A stretch of DNA of 64,000 nucleotides from Ditylenchus dipsaci (Eukaryota > Nematoda > Chromadorea > Rhabditida > Anguinidae), in contig SADC01000088.1 in assembly GCA_004194705.1 (NCBI GenBank), positions 124,001-188,000 on the forward strand, written 5' to 3'. The notes under the pieces were generated by a model. The model did no database searches. It saw only the letters and a program-made list of their open reading frames with translations, and was not told where the DNA came from. Positions 52,501 through 63,947 of the stretch are shown piece after piece. The first letter of the stretch is position 1, and every line of letters begins with the position of its first letter. The translations under genes were made by a program, and so were the position numbers.

Positions 52501-55500
52501 TTTTTTATTTAATTTAAAATTTTAGTTAAAAAATCTAGTTTCTCTAACAATTTATTTTCTTAAAGTTTCTAGTTAAAAAATATTATTACAAAAAGCTTAA
52601 AGATTTTTGACAGTGTATATCAGTAGGAAAACAGATTATCAAATAAAAAATTACTTTGGCAAGCTTAAATATTTAGCTTCGACAATCTTCACTTTCTGGA
52701 CCTGTCCTTGGGTATTCTTTGTGTATGAAATCTCGAAATTTGGTCTATTGAGGCTTGTAAAACATTTAGACATGTTGGCTTCCCACAGTTGTTTCGTTTC
52801 CTGTCAGCTGCCACTTTTGGCAAATTTCTCACTGAAGATGAGCTGGAGCAGCGTAGCAAGGATCCATTGGAATTTAACATGTATCATAAAAATCTCCTGT
52901 GTTGGAGTTTTCACCGAGCTTTGATCAAAAACTCCATCCTGCCGGAAAATGTGCCAATGTTTCCTAGGTGTTGTTTCTGTATTTATTGCTTCAGTAACTT
53001 GTTGTATTTCAAGTTACACGCGCAACCGTAAGCTTTCTCGCTCTTATGAAGCTAATCTCTACCAACTGCTGTATGTACGCCTGCGGGAAGGGTAAGGGAC
53101 TTGTGAAAAAATTATTAATTAGTTAAAAAACTAAAACATTTTTAAGGTACGCTCTAAAACAAGTGGATATTCAGAAAAGATCGCAGGATGTGGAGATCAT
53201 TACCGTCAAGTTATGCTTGGCTTGGAAACCCAATGTCAATTTTGACTATGTAATTACTTCACCTTGGTCAACTCACAACAAGAACACCAATAAAAAGTTA
53301 GCATTATTTTGATTTTTCTAAACTCACCAATGTAAATGTTTCAATACTCTTTTCTGCCCAAAAATATTTTTTCTGTCCCAAACATAGTTCTTTTTGTAAC
53401 AAAAATAATTTTTTATCCAAACTTGCTTTAAAAATATATTCGGAAAAGTAGAAAAAGTAAAATTTGATATAGAAAAAATAATTAGGACAATAAAAAATTG
53501 TGCCCTATAAAATGTATAACTAGACACAATGACCAACTAAATTTAGGTACAAAATTCATGTGGATGTTTTTGTTGATGGATCAGATATTTTTGGTGAGAA
53601 GGACGTTGATTCCATCAAATCGGCCATTTTTAAGTAATCATTCAAGTTCAATAACACTTCTTTAAAAGGGCATACCCACTTAAAAAATTCGTTCCGGCCA
53701 ATTCAAAATTTTTTCATAATCATTGAACTTTCTAACAAAACAAGGCCTAGAGTTTAGTTTTAGGTGTAGTTTTGTTAGAAACGAAGTTTAAAAAATCCGT
53801 ACAGAAGTTCATTTATTAAGAAAACTTTTGAATTGACGGGCACCAATTTTGAAAGCGTGGCCATGCCATTTAAAATTATTAAAATTCAGCGTCAACCAAG
53901 ATGACTGTTTATTGATGCATCTCCATCTGTTCAACTGTGACACCCATTATTGCTCCCTGCCAAAAGAATTTGACAAGAAAACGGCATTGTTTGAGTACCG
54001 TAAGAGTTCTCAGAAACCTGTCTTGTTAGAAGCCTATGAGTAAGTCAAGAACAAAATTTCCAGAAAATTGATTTAGCTATTTAGAAATCTTAAAAACTCG
54101 AAATTTGTCACTTTTTGGCAACCTTTATGTGCCCTAGATGATGCGCTTTGGTGAATTTATTGAGTGTCTTTGCAACTTAAATAAGTCTGTTCAATTCATA
54201 GGCAAAAATTGTTCCACACCCACACATTGCGCCTTTGTTTGACACATGATTTACCTTTGCCAGACAAAATTTTCACTCCTTCCTTGAACAAAGGACGGTT
54301 TCCGCAAATAACATCAGGTTCGTTAATTTATAACGTTTAGTACAATTTTCTATGTGTTTCAATCCCACAAATATTGGTAATAGACAGTTAGCTTTGGGCA
54401 TTTCGTTCATTATGAAACTTGTACGCATGGGCGTACCGTATTTTCTGTATTAAGTCCCCGGGGAGTTATTGTTCAACCTCAAAAAAGTGGGAAAATTTTG
54501 AGGTTGATTTCGAGATTTTTGGGTGCTCAACTAACATCTGAAAAGTGGAATCAAGAAAATTCGTGGTAATCAAGAAAACACGAAAAACAGATATGCAAAA
54601 TATTTTCTCTAGGCTGAGATATGAGGTCAATATAGGGGGGAGTTATTACAGAGGGGCACTTCATGCAGAAAATACGGTAACGTACCCAAAGGGGGATCTA
54701 GCCGGGCTATAGTCATACCCTCCGCACGATCCTGTGTATGCCTATGCGCATGGATGAACAATTTGAATCCAATGTGGATTTAAGCTTACACCTACCGTAC
54801 TTTATGGACTCTTATGGACTTTATGAAGACTAAGGCGCAAAATACACAATCCTACATTAGGTCGGACCTGTTGAGCTGGTTAAGGATCATCTTTCATCAA
54901 TCCTTTAGAAGACGTGAAGTTAAAAGGAGGGGGTGACAAATTTAGCGAGTGGTAACTTGGTATATCTTTTATAATACACAACCGTCCAGCGCCACCTGTC
55001 TCCGACGCTAAAAATACCAGCTCAAAATATTAATGATATGTTTTTCTAGGGCGACGGTAAATCCATCTGCAGTAAATTCATCTGCAGGTAAATTCATCTG
55101 CAAAGTCGAAATCCTTGAGGTGGACATCACTTTCATCAGAAAATTTGAATCTCATGAGAAACACCAATTTTCGTTGACACTCGTGTGGGGTGCACTCACT
55201 TGGACCTAATCTCATTTGGGTCCTACATGTGAAAATTATGTTTTAAAGCCAAATTTTGTGATTTTTCTAACTCAGGCAAAGTACTCAAAATACTCTGACA
55301 ATTTTTTTCCATCTCCTTCTTCTTTACGGAAAAAGAAGGAATTTGAACATAGTTTTGTTAACTGGGGCCTACCGCATAAAGAAACTCTGGTATGAATACT
55401 GCTCCCTGAAGAGGGCGCAGGGGGCTTAAGAGTTAGAGATGCGCGCACTCACTTACCTTAGACATGAGCCCGAGCAAGACTCTTGATCAAAAATGTATGT

Positions 55501-58500
55501 AGTGACTCTTTTTTCCCAGCTCCAGTAACCAAAACGATAATAAAACTTTGCAGATAAATTTACCTGCAGATGAATTTACGGCAGTTAGATTTACCGCAGA
55601 TGAATTTACCTAGAGCCGTTTTTCTAGTATAAACTCCGGGGCTTATATTTCTCAGCTTTCCGAAAATCGAGATAACAGATTAATTCGACAATAAGTCGAA
55701 AACTTCCCAAAAAGTAAGCTTGGGATGGCTACCTGCTTTGCTAGAATAATGAGCAATGCAAGTTATTAAATTGTAGAAGTGGCTTTTCATGAATTGCACG
55801 AGCTATTGCACAACCACTCTGCATTTACGCTGGTAAAAGATCACCTCTACATATCATGGTTGACAAAATTTTATAAACTAAATTAATTAATTAGTCGAAT
55901 TATATCTAGGGAAGAGAAAGAAAATCCTAGCTACTTCTACCTTATAAAGGCATCTTTGGAAATGCCTTTCGTCATCTTGAGATTGGGTTTTCTGGGAGGC
56001 GTTTCCGGCATCACCCGTAATAAGGTATTAATGAAAGTTTGCGAACAAATTTTAAAAAACTGCCCTTTTTCACACTTTCAATCTTACATAATTTTAGTGC
56101 TCTTTTTTGGAGCAGTGCGTAAGCGTTTGCGTTTTTTGGCCCAAAATGGTGTTGCAGGTTTGATCCCACGTGGTGGCATGCTATTTATTTTGGCTTGTTT
56201 GACCAGGTATAGTGGTAATTTGGGTCGCTGATTTCGAATCTGGCGTCAAAAAAGTCTAATTACCCCTAGAACTGGTCAAACAATCCAAAATAAATAGCAT
56301 GCCACCACGTGGGATCGAATCTGCAACATCATTTTGGGCCTAAAAACGCAAACACTTACGGAATGGAAGCCACTTTTTCAAACCTAAATGGCTTCCCCCC
56401 CCCCTTTAAATTAATTTACGTAGCATTCACGTTATTTTTGCAGTGTTTAATAGTTTATAGGTGTTTGATAGCTTGAAATCTTTGTTGGAAAGGCTGAATA
56501 TAAAGCGAGAAGTGCAATTTGTAAATTCAATGGAAGCCATATCTACCTCGTTCTCTGATTACAACTTTTCATTCCATCAATCTTTTACGAAAACACTGGT
56601 AAAACTTTACATTAAATGGAAAAATGCATTTTTTAAATTTTAAATACAGGATTCTAAGCTGCTTACTGTGCTTCGCAAGCCAATGGAAAAAATTCTTGCA
56701 AGGTCTGAATAATCAAAAATTTTATAAAAAAATATTATTTTTTGAAGATATCGAAGCATTCCAAAACTACTTGAGCAAATCATACGGTAAAACTTTTTTT
56801 AACATGTAGATCATCAACAAAAAAATTTACTATCTTTAACCAGTTAAGGCTAGAATCGTCAGCAAACTTGCGAGACAAGCGAGAGATGATTTTGCACAAT
56901 GCTATCGCCAAATACATGTGCACAAAGTAAGCATTCGAGGGCCAGCGACAGATTGCGATAATACAATAATACGCGTATAAAAAATAATCGAAAAAACCCA
57001 GGTCACAGTCAGGGTCCCTCCCTTATAAGCCTAAAAAGGGCTAAAAAAGACCCGGGTGGTGTGACGTTAAAACCGAGTAGCTGTTTTAGGAGGGGGACTG
57101 GGGTTGATGAAACCGAGTAGCTCTGAATTTCCTTTATAAACTCTTTTCACAAAATTAATTGTTGCAATTTGATTTTATCGCAATTGTCACAATTTTAATT
57201 GTCTCAATCTAAATTGATGCGATCCGTCGCTGGCCCATGTGATGTAGAATCACTTAGACGACAATATACTTTTAGACGACAAATCTGGCATTTGCGTGGA
57301 GTCTTCTTGAAAAGCTCTGTAATGGTTTTTTTCTTTACAACCATTTTTTAAACAGAGAAACATATTAAAGTTTCTTTCTAATAATGCTACCCGGAGTCAC
57401 ATTGCGAGTGCAGAAGTAGCATGTATTGAATTTATTCTACAAACTCTAATGCGGTAGTTTGGTTTATGGTCAGTTCTTACTAGTCTATCCCATCTTTCAG
57501 ACGTCGGCTAAATCAAGGCTTCAGCATTGCTTATGGTCGTAGTGGGATTGTGAATTTAACGCGTCAACGAGAAGACGGCTCTGTGCTGCCTCGAGTTGAG
57601 CAATGTGTTATCTTCTCTCCATTAGTAGACAATAACATTTCAAGTGATTGGAGGTCACTCATGCATCTGAGGTGATTTCCACTAGGACCACGCCAAATAT
57701 ATTATAACCTTTTGCTATCCAGGCAACACTCTGTTAAGTATGGCTATGATCCTGCTGCCAGCAACCTTTCCACCCTCAAGTCAAACAACAACGGTGTTTA
57801 TCCCGAGAAAGGTTGATTTTTAATACGGCAAGGCCTGGTACGCCCAACATGCACGTTGGATAGAGCAGAGTGTGCTTAACATGATTCAAATAGAAAAAAA
57901 TCAAATGTTTTTTGTGTTAAGCGTAATTTTAAATTTGACAGGGACTTCAGAATTTTAAAAACAGCATAATAAGCAAATCGAGCACGCTGAACATAAATCC
58001 GGTGTCAGAATTAAGGCTTTATAAAAAAAGTTATAGGAAATTCGTATTCTTTGTTTATTCGTACACTTTGTAAATTCATTTTGCGCATTTGGTCACGATT
58101 TTATAATAAACTATCGCTAAACTATAGTGTCGAAATAACCGTCAGATTTTGATCCTTCTTTTTTTGAGCATTTAGCTATATTTCATCCATACACAAAGTT
58201 TGGGTAGAACATTTAGAAACTGCCTATCCCAACAAAAAAATTGTTGATTAATCTCATGAATGAAAACAGCCGTTGCTTATCACAGTCGACGCTCGATATA
58301 ACATCCCCCTTGAAGTTCGTTCCCGCCTAGGGTCTGACACTTTTTTACTTAAATTTCGAAGTCTTTGGTGCTACAGTCAACTCTCGATAATCCGTCACCC
58401 CTTGGGACCGGCCGTGGGGTGACGGATAATCAAGAGTGACGGATTAGCGAGTGACGGATTAGCCTAATTTATTTAAGGCAAAACCAAACCAAGTGTCACG

Positions 58501-61500
58501 AAGATGACGGATTATCGAGAGTGACGGATTAGCGAGTGACGGATTATCGAGAGTTGACTGTACATAAAGTGTCGACTGTATTAGAAACTGGATTCTACGC
58601 TGCTTTTAGTATATTATGAGCGGAAGTTCGACAATCATTTCGCAGCAATTGAAAACCTATGGACATCGAGTTAGATTTTGACCATCCACAATTTGTTACC
58701 TCCGGGACCCCTTTTACCAACTTGATGAATGATTGAAGCAAAAAATACCCGCACCATAGTGTTCATTCCGTTCTATCCAACCTGCAAGTCGATTAGACTA
58801 TGCCTTTCTATGTTAAAAAATATTAGTTTCCAACTCTTTTCAAATCATTTATCTTTTTCCAGAAAACTCCACAGTGAGTGTTCCTTGGCCTCAGTTAGTG
58901 GTTGAAATTTGGAGTGAACCTCAAGGAAATACTAATCAGCAAGACATCAAGGGTGACTCTACAAAAACACAGGTCTATTTCATTTCAAAGAGTTACTCAA
59001 ATTTAACTTGTTAAATGCTAAAATAGTCAAAAATATCCTAGTTAAAATTTTCTTCCTGTTTCTCTGGCTTACTCTCCCTCGGTGGTTTAGTATGCAATCT
59101 GAAGCAATTGGTACTGTTCATACATATTTGTGCTAGTCAAACTCTCGCATTCATTCAAATCAAGCAGTCCTCTCTTGCCTACTATGCAAGACCAACATAA
59201 GCAAGGTGTGTGTGTCGCCTCTCCCTGCTCACATATTAGTGGTGAGTGGGTGGATGATGTAGCCATTCGATAAGGGTGCCTTTTGGTATTTGTACAAAAA
59301 CAGATAGATAGAGAGGTGGCAATGCAAAAGATAGCAGCGGCAGCCAGCACTGCATGTTCAATTGTGCTCAATATTCTGTGTATCAGTGTTTCGCTGGGGA
59401 GGGATGCTGGCTCAGTCCCTACCTTTTATGGTGGTGGTTGGGGGAGAGGTGTGTGTATGTGTGTGCAGGATGCTTAATGTGCTTCCTTGAGAAGCTTTTA
59501 CAATAGGGGCGACAGTTGGGGGCTGGCTTCTCTCTCTTTGTGCTGATGCTGCTGTATCGTAAAGCAAGAGTGGTTGGCATTAGTGGAAAGAAGGCTGGCA
59601 GAGCTGTTTTGCTGTGCTTTTTGTCTCTCTGTCCCAATAATATTATTATTATATTATCGGTGAGTCTCGATTATGAATTTATTTTATTAATATTCAATCC
59701 ACGCCAAATGAGAGTGAAAAGTTTGCTACTAAAGGGATTGTGCTTCGTTAGAGCAGTAATATAAGGTAAAGGTATTAAAAAAGGAAAAGTACGGCAGGAG
59801 ATTGCGGGTAATGAGAGTATGAGAGAGTTAGTTCAAACGAATACATTCAAATCCTTAGTCTTTTAAGCTCCGAATGCGATTTTGTCGTCTTAGACAACAG
59901 ATTACCCGACGACAATTTTTAATTTTGTTCAATAAACAATTTCGAAAGATTCAGATCAAACAAAAAGCACTTTAACCGGGGTTTGGAATTACAAACAGTA
60001 CATTTTGACAATTTTTGACGAAAAAGTTATTTATCCAGTAGTATTATCATTTCAAAACGAGAAAAAGAAATTTTGACGCTACTGTAATATACCCCTCCCC
60101 AATAATTTTTCATGTAACCCAAAAACCATACTTTTTTTGGAAAAGTGGTGAAATTATTACGTGTTGTCCCTGAGCCTAATGCCTACTGCCCGAAGCCTAA
60201 GCTTAAGGGCTAAGCCTAATTCCTAAGCCTAAAAATTATTGGGGGGTGGGGGATGTATATTACAGTAGCGCCAAGATTTTGATGTAAAACTTTGAGAATA
60301 AAAGAGATTTCAACCCAAAAAAGTCCAACTTTTTTTAAAAATACAATTTCCATCTCTGACGTTAACTGATTTTACCAAGTATTAGAAATAATTTTTCCAC
60401 ACTAGTAAGCAGCAACAAAATGCAGAAAAGTTCGATTCCGACTCTAAACTTACCCGATTGTTTTCTGATTCAGCTCAGTTTGCTATATGCGCTTGATTTT
60501 TTCACTCCCAGCGCTAAATAATTTTTAAAAGAATACGTTTATTTGTTGTCTTTCCACTGTTCTTCTTTGTCTATTTTTGCACTGATTATGATCTGCCAAT
60601 TTGAGTGGTTCAATAACATCGCTACTTCTCCGTAGTGTGTTCTCTTTTTTACCAAAAAGTTGTAAATTGTCTGCTCACCTTATTCGAACTATAGCAACCA
60701 CTATATTTGCAAAATCAATATAGTTGCCACTTCACGGATCAATCAATCGCTTTCACTTGTTTCTATGGAAAATTTGTTGTCTAATAAAAGGTCTCTATAG
60801 TTATTCCCTCCTCTATATCGCCTAATTTATTCTCCTGTTTTTGTCTGCAAACGAAGAGAGTAAGAATGATAAGCGTAAGAAAGAGTGCTTCTGTAGTTAA
60901 ACTGTGTGTGATAAGGTGGTAGAAACAGGAAGAAAATGGGTGTAATTAATCATTTCTACTACATCTACTACTACACTATGATATTTCAATCTAAAACCTA
61001 AGGAAAAATTGTATTGAAATGGTTTTGGAATGGAAGTGGAGAAGGGCATCTCATTGAGTTATCAAGCACTGAGATTCTTTTTCTCCATTTACATTACATA
61101 CCTAAAGACTATAGTTTTGGTTATTTAGTGCATATTTTTATAGTTGCTGGCTGAAAATGACAGTTTGATCAGAACCTTGTTCACATTTGTAAGTTTTTTA
61201 GTTTTTTTGGTAGTGAGGGTTTAGATGGTCTCATTTGAAGGAACAATGGATAAAAGCATGCAACTCTAAAATATGGATCGAAAAACCATTTGTTTTACCA
61301 AATGAAGGGTTGGAAGCAGTAAAGATGTCTCCAGCAGTGGACTGCTTCCTTGACACATTCAGTTTCAAGACGATGCTCAAGAACGCGACAGAAAAGGAGT
61401 TGATGTTGTTGCCAGCTTTGGGATATTGTAAGTTTTAGGGCGGTGATCAGAGTGAGAGATGTGAATAATTTTGCAATAGAAATAGTTTACACAGCAGAAA

Positions 61501-63947
61501 AAAAAACAGTAAAAAAGTTTAGAAAAGTAAGCACAACTGAGAAAATTGACTTTCGCTATAAGGCCACCTTACAAATCGCTCCCAAGAGGTGGCCTATACC
61601 GATGATTTTGAGCTATAGCATTAGCTCTTATATCAGCCGAAAAAACTCGATTTAAAGTAACGCACTTTCTCAAACAAACTACCATAGTTGCCAATTTCAA
61701 AAAGCTTCGAAAATCGGAAAATTTGACAGCCGATTTTGTGATTTTCGGAATTTCAGAAAAAAATAAATTAGTCGAAAGAGCTCGTAGAATTTGATAAATC
61801 GCAAAAATAGAAATGTAAAATGTTCTAGCTGCACTGAGAGGTGGAGTCTTAAAGTTGGTAGCAGTGGTTTGTTAGGAGAAATACGGTGTACATACTGAGT
61901 TGCATAGCTTTTAAGCAAATTGCACAGTTCGGCATGTTTAGAAAACAAACGCGACTAAAAAAATAGAGTTGGGCCAATAAATGCTAGTATTTAAAAAAAT
62001 GAGACTGTTTATGAATCACTCACTTTCAGAAATCTCCAGTTTTAGAGAAAAATTATAAAGCATCGCAAGAAAGCAAAAAAATATTTAAAGATCAACAAAT
62101 GAAAACTAAAACGTAGACTTGATATAAAAAAACAGGAAACAAAACATTCGGGTTAGCAAGGGACAAAGAAAGTTCTGAACAAAGAACATTTTCAAAAAAT
62201 AGATTTTACCGTATTTTCCTTATTAATTAGCCCGGGCTAATTATTCGATCCCTCGAAAATCGGGAAATTTGAGGTCAATCGCGAGATTTTTAGGTGAAAA
62301 TTCAAAATCTATAAAGTGGAATTCGTGTGCAGTGTTGTCAAAGCTCCGGTGCCGGCACCGGTGCGGAGCCGGTGCGTGCTGATGAAGCCATTTTAGCTGG
62401 CGTCAGTAAAGAAATACTTTTAGCGCCAGACCATAAATGGATAATTTTTATGTTACCTAGCTTTTTAAAAATGTTTTTTCCCCAAAAATGATCATTTCAT
62501 TCAAATTTTCTATTTTTTCTGATGGCTGTAGTCAATATGTCTATAAGATAGTCTGTTACTGAGTCTGATTCGTTAGTATAGCTCAATATCGCAACGATCA
62601 TTTTTTCGGCGATTGATATAATGAAACAATTTTTTGCTGGAAAAGCCGTGCCTTTTGATACAGGCAAGCCTTGATTCAACAAACATTTCTATTTAAAGGA
62701 GGGGGAAAAGCTACTTAGGTTAGAAAAAGTAGCCTCGGTGGTCCAGTGCGTAAGCGTTTGTATTTTTGTGGCAAGCTATTTTTTAGCTTGTTTCACCAAG
62801 GCCTAGAGATAATTTGGGTCGCTGATTCTGAATATAGTGCTAATAAAGTCTAATTACCCCATAAATTGGTTGAACATAGACTGTAAATTTTTAACAAAAT
62901 AGCATATTTTTTTTCGAATTGCAAAAGAAGCTAAAATCAGGGTATGCTACACTAATAAGGTCAAATAAAATGCAATTTGGTCATTTTTTGTCGAAAGTGG
63001 CATTTTACCCAGTGATAATTGAGTTTTAAACACCAAAAAAAGCATTTCGACCTCAATTTTAAAAATTCTAAAGATTTAGGGTCAAAAATAAAAAACAAAT
63101 CTTTAAATGGAGTACATTTATGTACCCTGGCTAAGATAACCAGAAAAATGATGGTCAAAAATGACCAGTTTTTTAACGTTTTCAGCATTTAGAAACATAT
63201 TTAAAACATGTTTTCCGGTGCCCGTTCGAACTTTTTAGCAAGAATTTGGTGCTGGTCCGTAAATTTTAGTGAAAAATTGGTACCGGTGCCAAAAACGGGC
63301 TTTGGCACCGGTGCCATAATTTCCGGAGCCGGTGCGGTGTCCTCTCGCGGCGCTGGTGCCGGTGCGGTGCCGGTGCCAACTTTTGCAATTTACAAAATTG
63401 CTCGTGTGAGATAAAAAACGCATAAAACAGATTTGCCAAATATTTTATCTGGGCTGAGATATAGGTCTTCAAAGTCGAGGGGGAGGCTTATTATGGGAGA
63501 GAGGATAATCAGTAAGGATAATACGGTAGTGCGAAAAAAAAGGAAATTTATTCAAAAGACAGTCAAACAGCTTTAAGGCGCTAAATTGACACTTCCCCTT
63601 GAACAGTTTACTTTAGAGAAAGGCAGAAATAAATAAATAAATAAATAAAAAAACTCACACTGCTGTCAAAAATTCTAAAAAAATTTGCAATTACTCATTT
63701 TACAGCCAATTATGATCCACACAGCAATACTCGGTTATCCATCTTGCTAAAAAGTCTCAAACGTGAACTGGTGGAAACGTGTGATGCATGTGTCGAAGTG
63801 ACGGATGAAGAATTTTTGTTAGACATCATTTCTTTTTTGCAAATACACTTCAAATCTGACACCTCTACCACTCAACAACAACAGCAAGAAGAAGTGCAAG
63901 TCACTTTGGATACGCCGTCTAATAATCTGACCACTGATCAAAATATG
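49587..63947 (+). CDS. szt2: SZT2, KICSTOR complex subunit (3' incomplete)
   Basis: In vertebrates SZT2 is the scaffold of KICSTOR, tethering GATOR1 to lysosomes to restrain mTORC1. ATG at 49587; the gene continues past the window. Exons: 49587-49806, 50003-50039, 50090-50157, 50208-50276, 50335-50368, 50429-50462, 51086-51178, 51237-51278, 51343-51530, 51779-51901, 51952-52013, 52058-52125, 52677-52742 (least sure), 52789-52967, 53014-53091, 53147-53296, 53547-53633, 53890-54039, 54202-54317, 55777-55858, 55910-56096, 56461-56598, 56650-56702, 56748-56786, 56849-56926, 57501-57671, 57723-57811, 58863-58972, 61144-61188, 61225-61427, 63706-63947. Matches to human SZT2 in order include F-R-N-V-R-A-A-W, V-V-I-L-T-D-G-V, A-A-T-F-G, V-R-L-R-E-G-Y and V-I-L-R-L-G-F. 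All donors are GT and almost all phases agree. One extra T near 49705 breaks frame; the 61188/61225 join is also off by phase. An exon between 58972 and 61144 is probably missed. Confidence 0.88.
50696..50937. mobile_element. AAAGGGCATG-type MITE, copy 2
   Basis: TTAAAGGGCCATTGCCA and TGGCAATAGCCCTTTAA pair in inverse, with CCGCCAATTCAAATTTTT / AAATTTGAATTGGCGGG inside. In an SZT2 intron. TTAA at both edges may be the duplicated site. Confidence 0.7.
51553..51727. mobile_element. GGCGCT-ended fold-back, copy 2
   Basis: GCGGCGCTGTTGGAGAATC mirrors GGTTCTCCATTAGCGCCG. CTCCCAAACAGCTTG and CAAGCTGTTTGGGAG follow inside, around a short ACCATAATG core. SZT2 intron; homologous to 19980-20253. Confidence 0.65.
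53666..53873. mobile_element. AAAGGGCATG-type MITE, copy 3
   Basis: TTAAAAGGGCATACCCAC and GTGGCCATGCCATTTAA pair imperfectly; TTAGTTTTAGGTGTAGTTTTG and CCAATTCAAAATTTTTTC arms match copy 1. Ends only 17 bp before an SZT2 exon. Confidence 0.7.
54434..54679. mobile_element. TACCGTATT repeat, uninterrupted copy
   Basis: TACCGTATTTTCTG and CAGAAAATACGGTA termini. Its CGAGATTTTTGGGTGCTCAAC segment is the empty target corresponding to where element D sits in the tubulin intron, and GTGGAATCAAGAAAATTCGTG corresponds to the site hit by the hAT element at 62338. Confidence 0.75.
55050..55618. mobile_element. Foldback element B, tandem-repeat TIRs
   Basis: TTTTTCTAG is duplicated exactly (55041-55049, 55619-55627). 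Ends: GGCGACGGTAAATCC and, inverted, CGGCTCTAGGTAAATTC, followed inward by GGTAAATTCATCTGCA units (three to four per arm). The interior holds a partial family P copy (55340-55540). Same architecture and duplication length as A, C and D; inside an SZT2 intron. Confidence 0.85.
56100..56370. repeat. Head-to-head tRNA-derived repeat
   Basis: GTGCGTAAGCGTTTGCG, GGTTTGATCCCACGTGG (B-box-like) and AGCATGCCACCACGTGG recur in inverse order, giving two divergent half copies around GGGTCGCTGATTTCGAATC. The GTGCGTAAGCG head and GGGTCGCTGATT body are shared with 62736-62880. Confidence 0.55.
58283..58578. mobile_element. CAGTCGACGCTCGA MITE, interrupted
   Basis: CAGTCGACGCTCGATATAAC at the left with AAGTTCGTTCCCGCCTAGGG inside; the right end survives only as GTGTCGACTG. 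Split by the younger MITE at 58374-58560. Confidence 0.65.
58374..58560. mobile_element. CAGTCAACTCTCGA MITE, nested
   Basis: CAGTCAACTCTCGATAATCC and its perfect inverse, bounded by TA on both sides, with GTGACGGATTATCGAGA units inside. Inserted in the relative at 58283-58578. Confidence 0.85.
59040..61140. other. SZT2 intron with unique island
   Basis: About 59090-59830 has balanced composition and long frames on both strands (for example a hydrophobic minus-strand N-terminus), but no splice-site pairing or SZT2 similarity. 60060-60270 carries an inverted pair around ACTGTAATATACCCC / GGGGATGTATATTACAGT. An SZT2 exon is expected somewhere here and was not found. Confidence 0.35.
62338..63399. 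mobile_element. hAT-like element of GGTGCCG repeats
   Basis: CAGTGTTGTCAAAGC at the left; right end ACAAAATTG, inverse of CAATTTTGT. Flanks TTCGTGTG and CTCGTGTG match at 7 of 8. Subterminal arrays of GGTGCCGGTGCGG (62350-62375, 63215-63380) contrast with an AT-rich middle that includes a SINE-like block and a repeat shared with 21.4 kb. Confidence 0.65.
62736..62880 (+). repeat. tRNA-derived SINE-like repeat
   Basis: GGTGGTCCAGTGCGTAAGCG resembles a tRNA A-box region; downstream GGGTCGCTGATTCTGAAT and AGTCTAATTACCCC are shared with 56100-56370. B-box not preserved in this copy. Confidence 0.45.

Larger units (their letters stand above)
62207..63528. mobile_element. TACCGTATT repeat interrupted by a hAT element
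   Basis: TACCGTATTTTCCTTATTAA and TTAGCCCGGGCTAATTA begin it; GGATAATACGGTA ends it. The body matches 54434-54679 either side of the insertion at 62338-63399. Confidence 0.65.

Noticed and set aside
59087..59764. Separate genes inside the SZT2 intron (minus ORF at 59087-59371, plus ORF at 59516-59764)
   Set aside because: Hydrophobic starts look suggestive, but the strands overlap in one unique island with no splice pairing or recognised domain.
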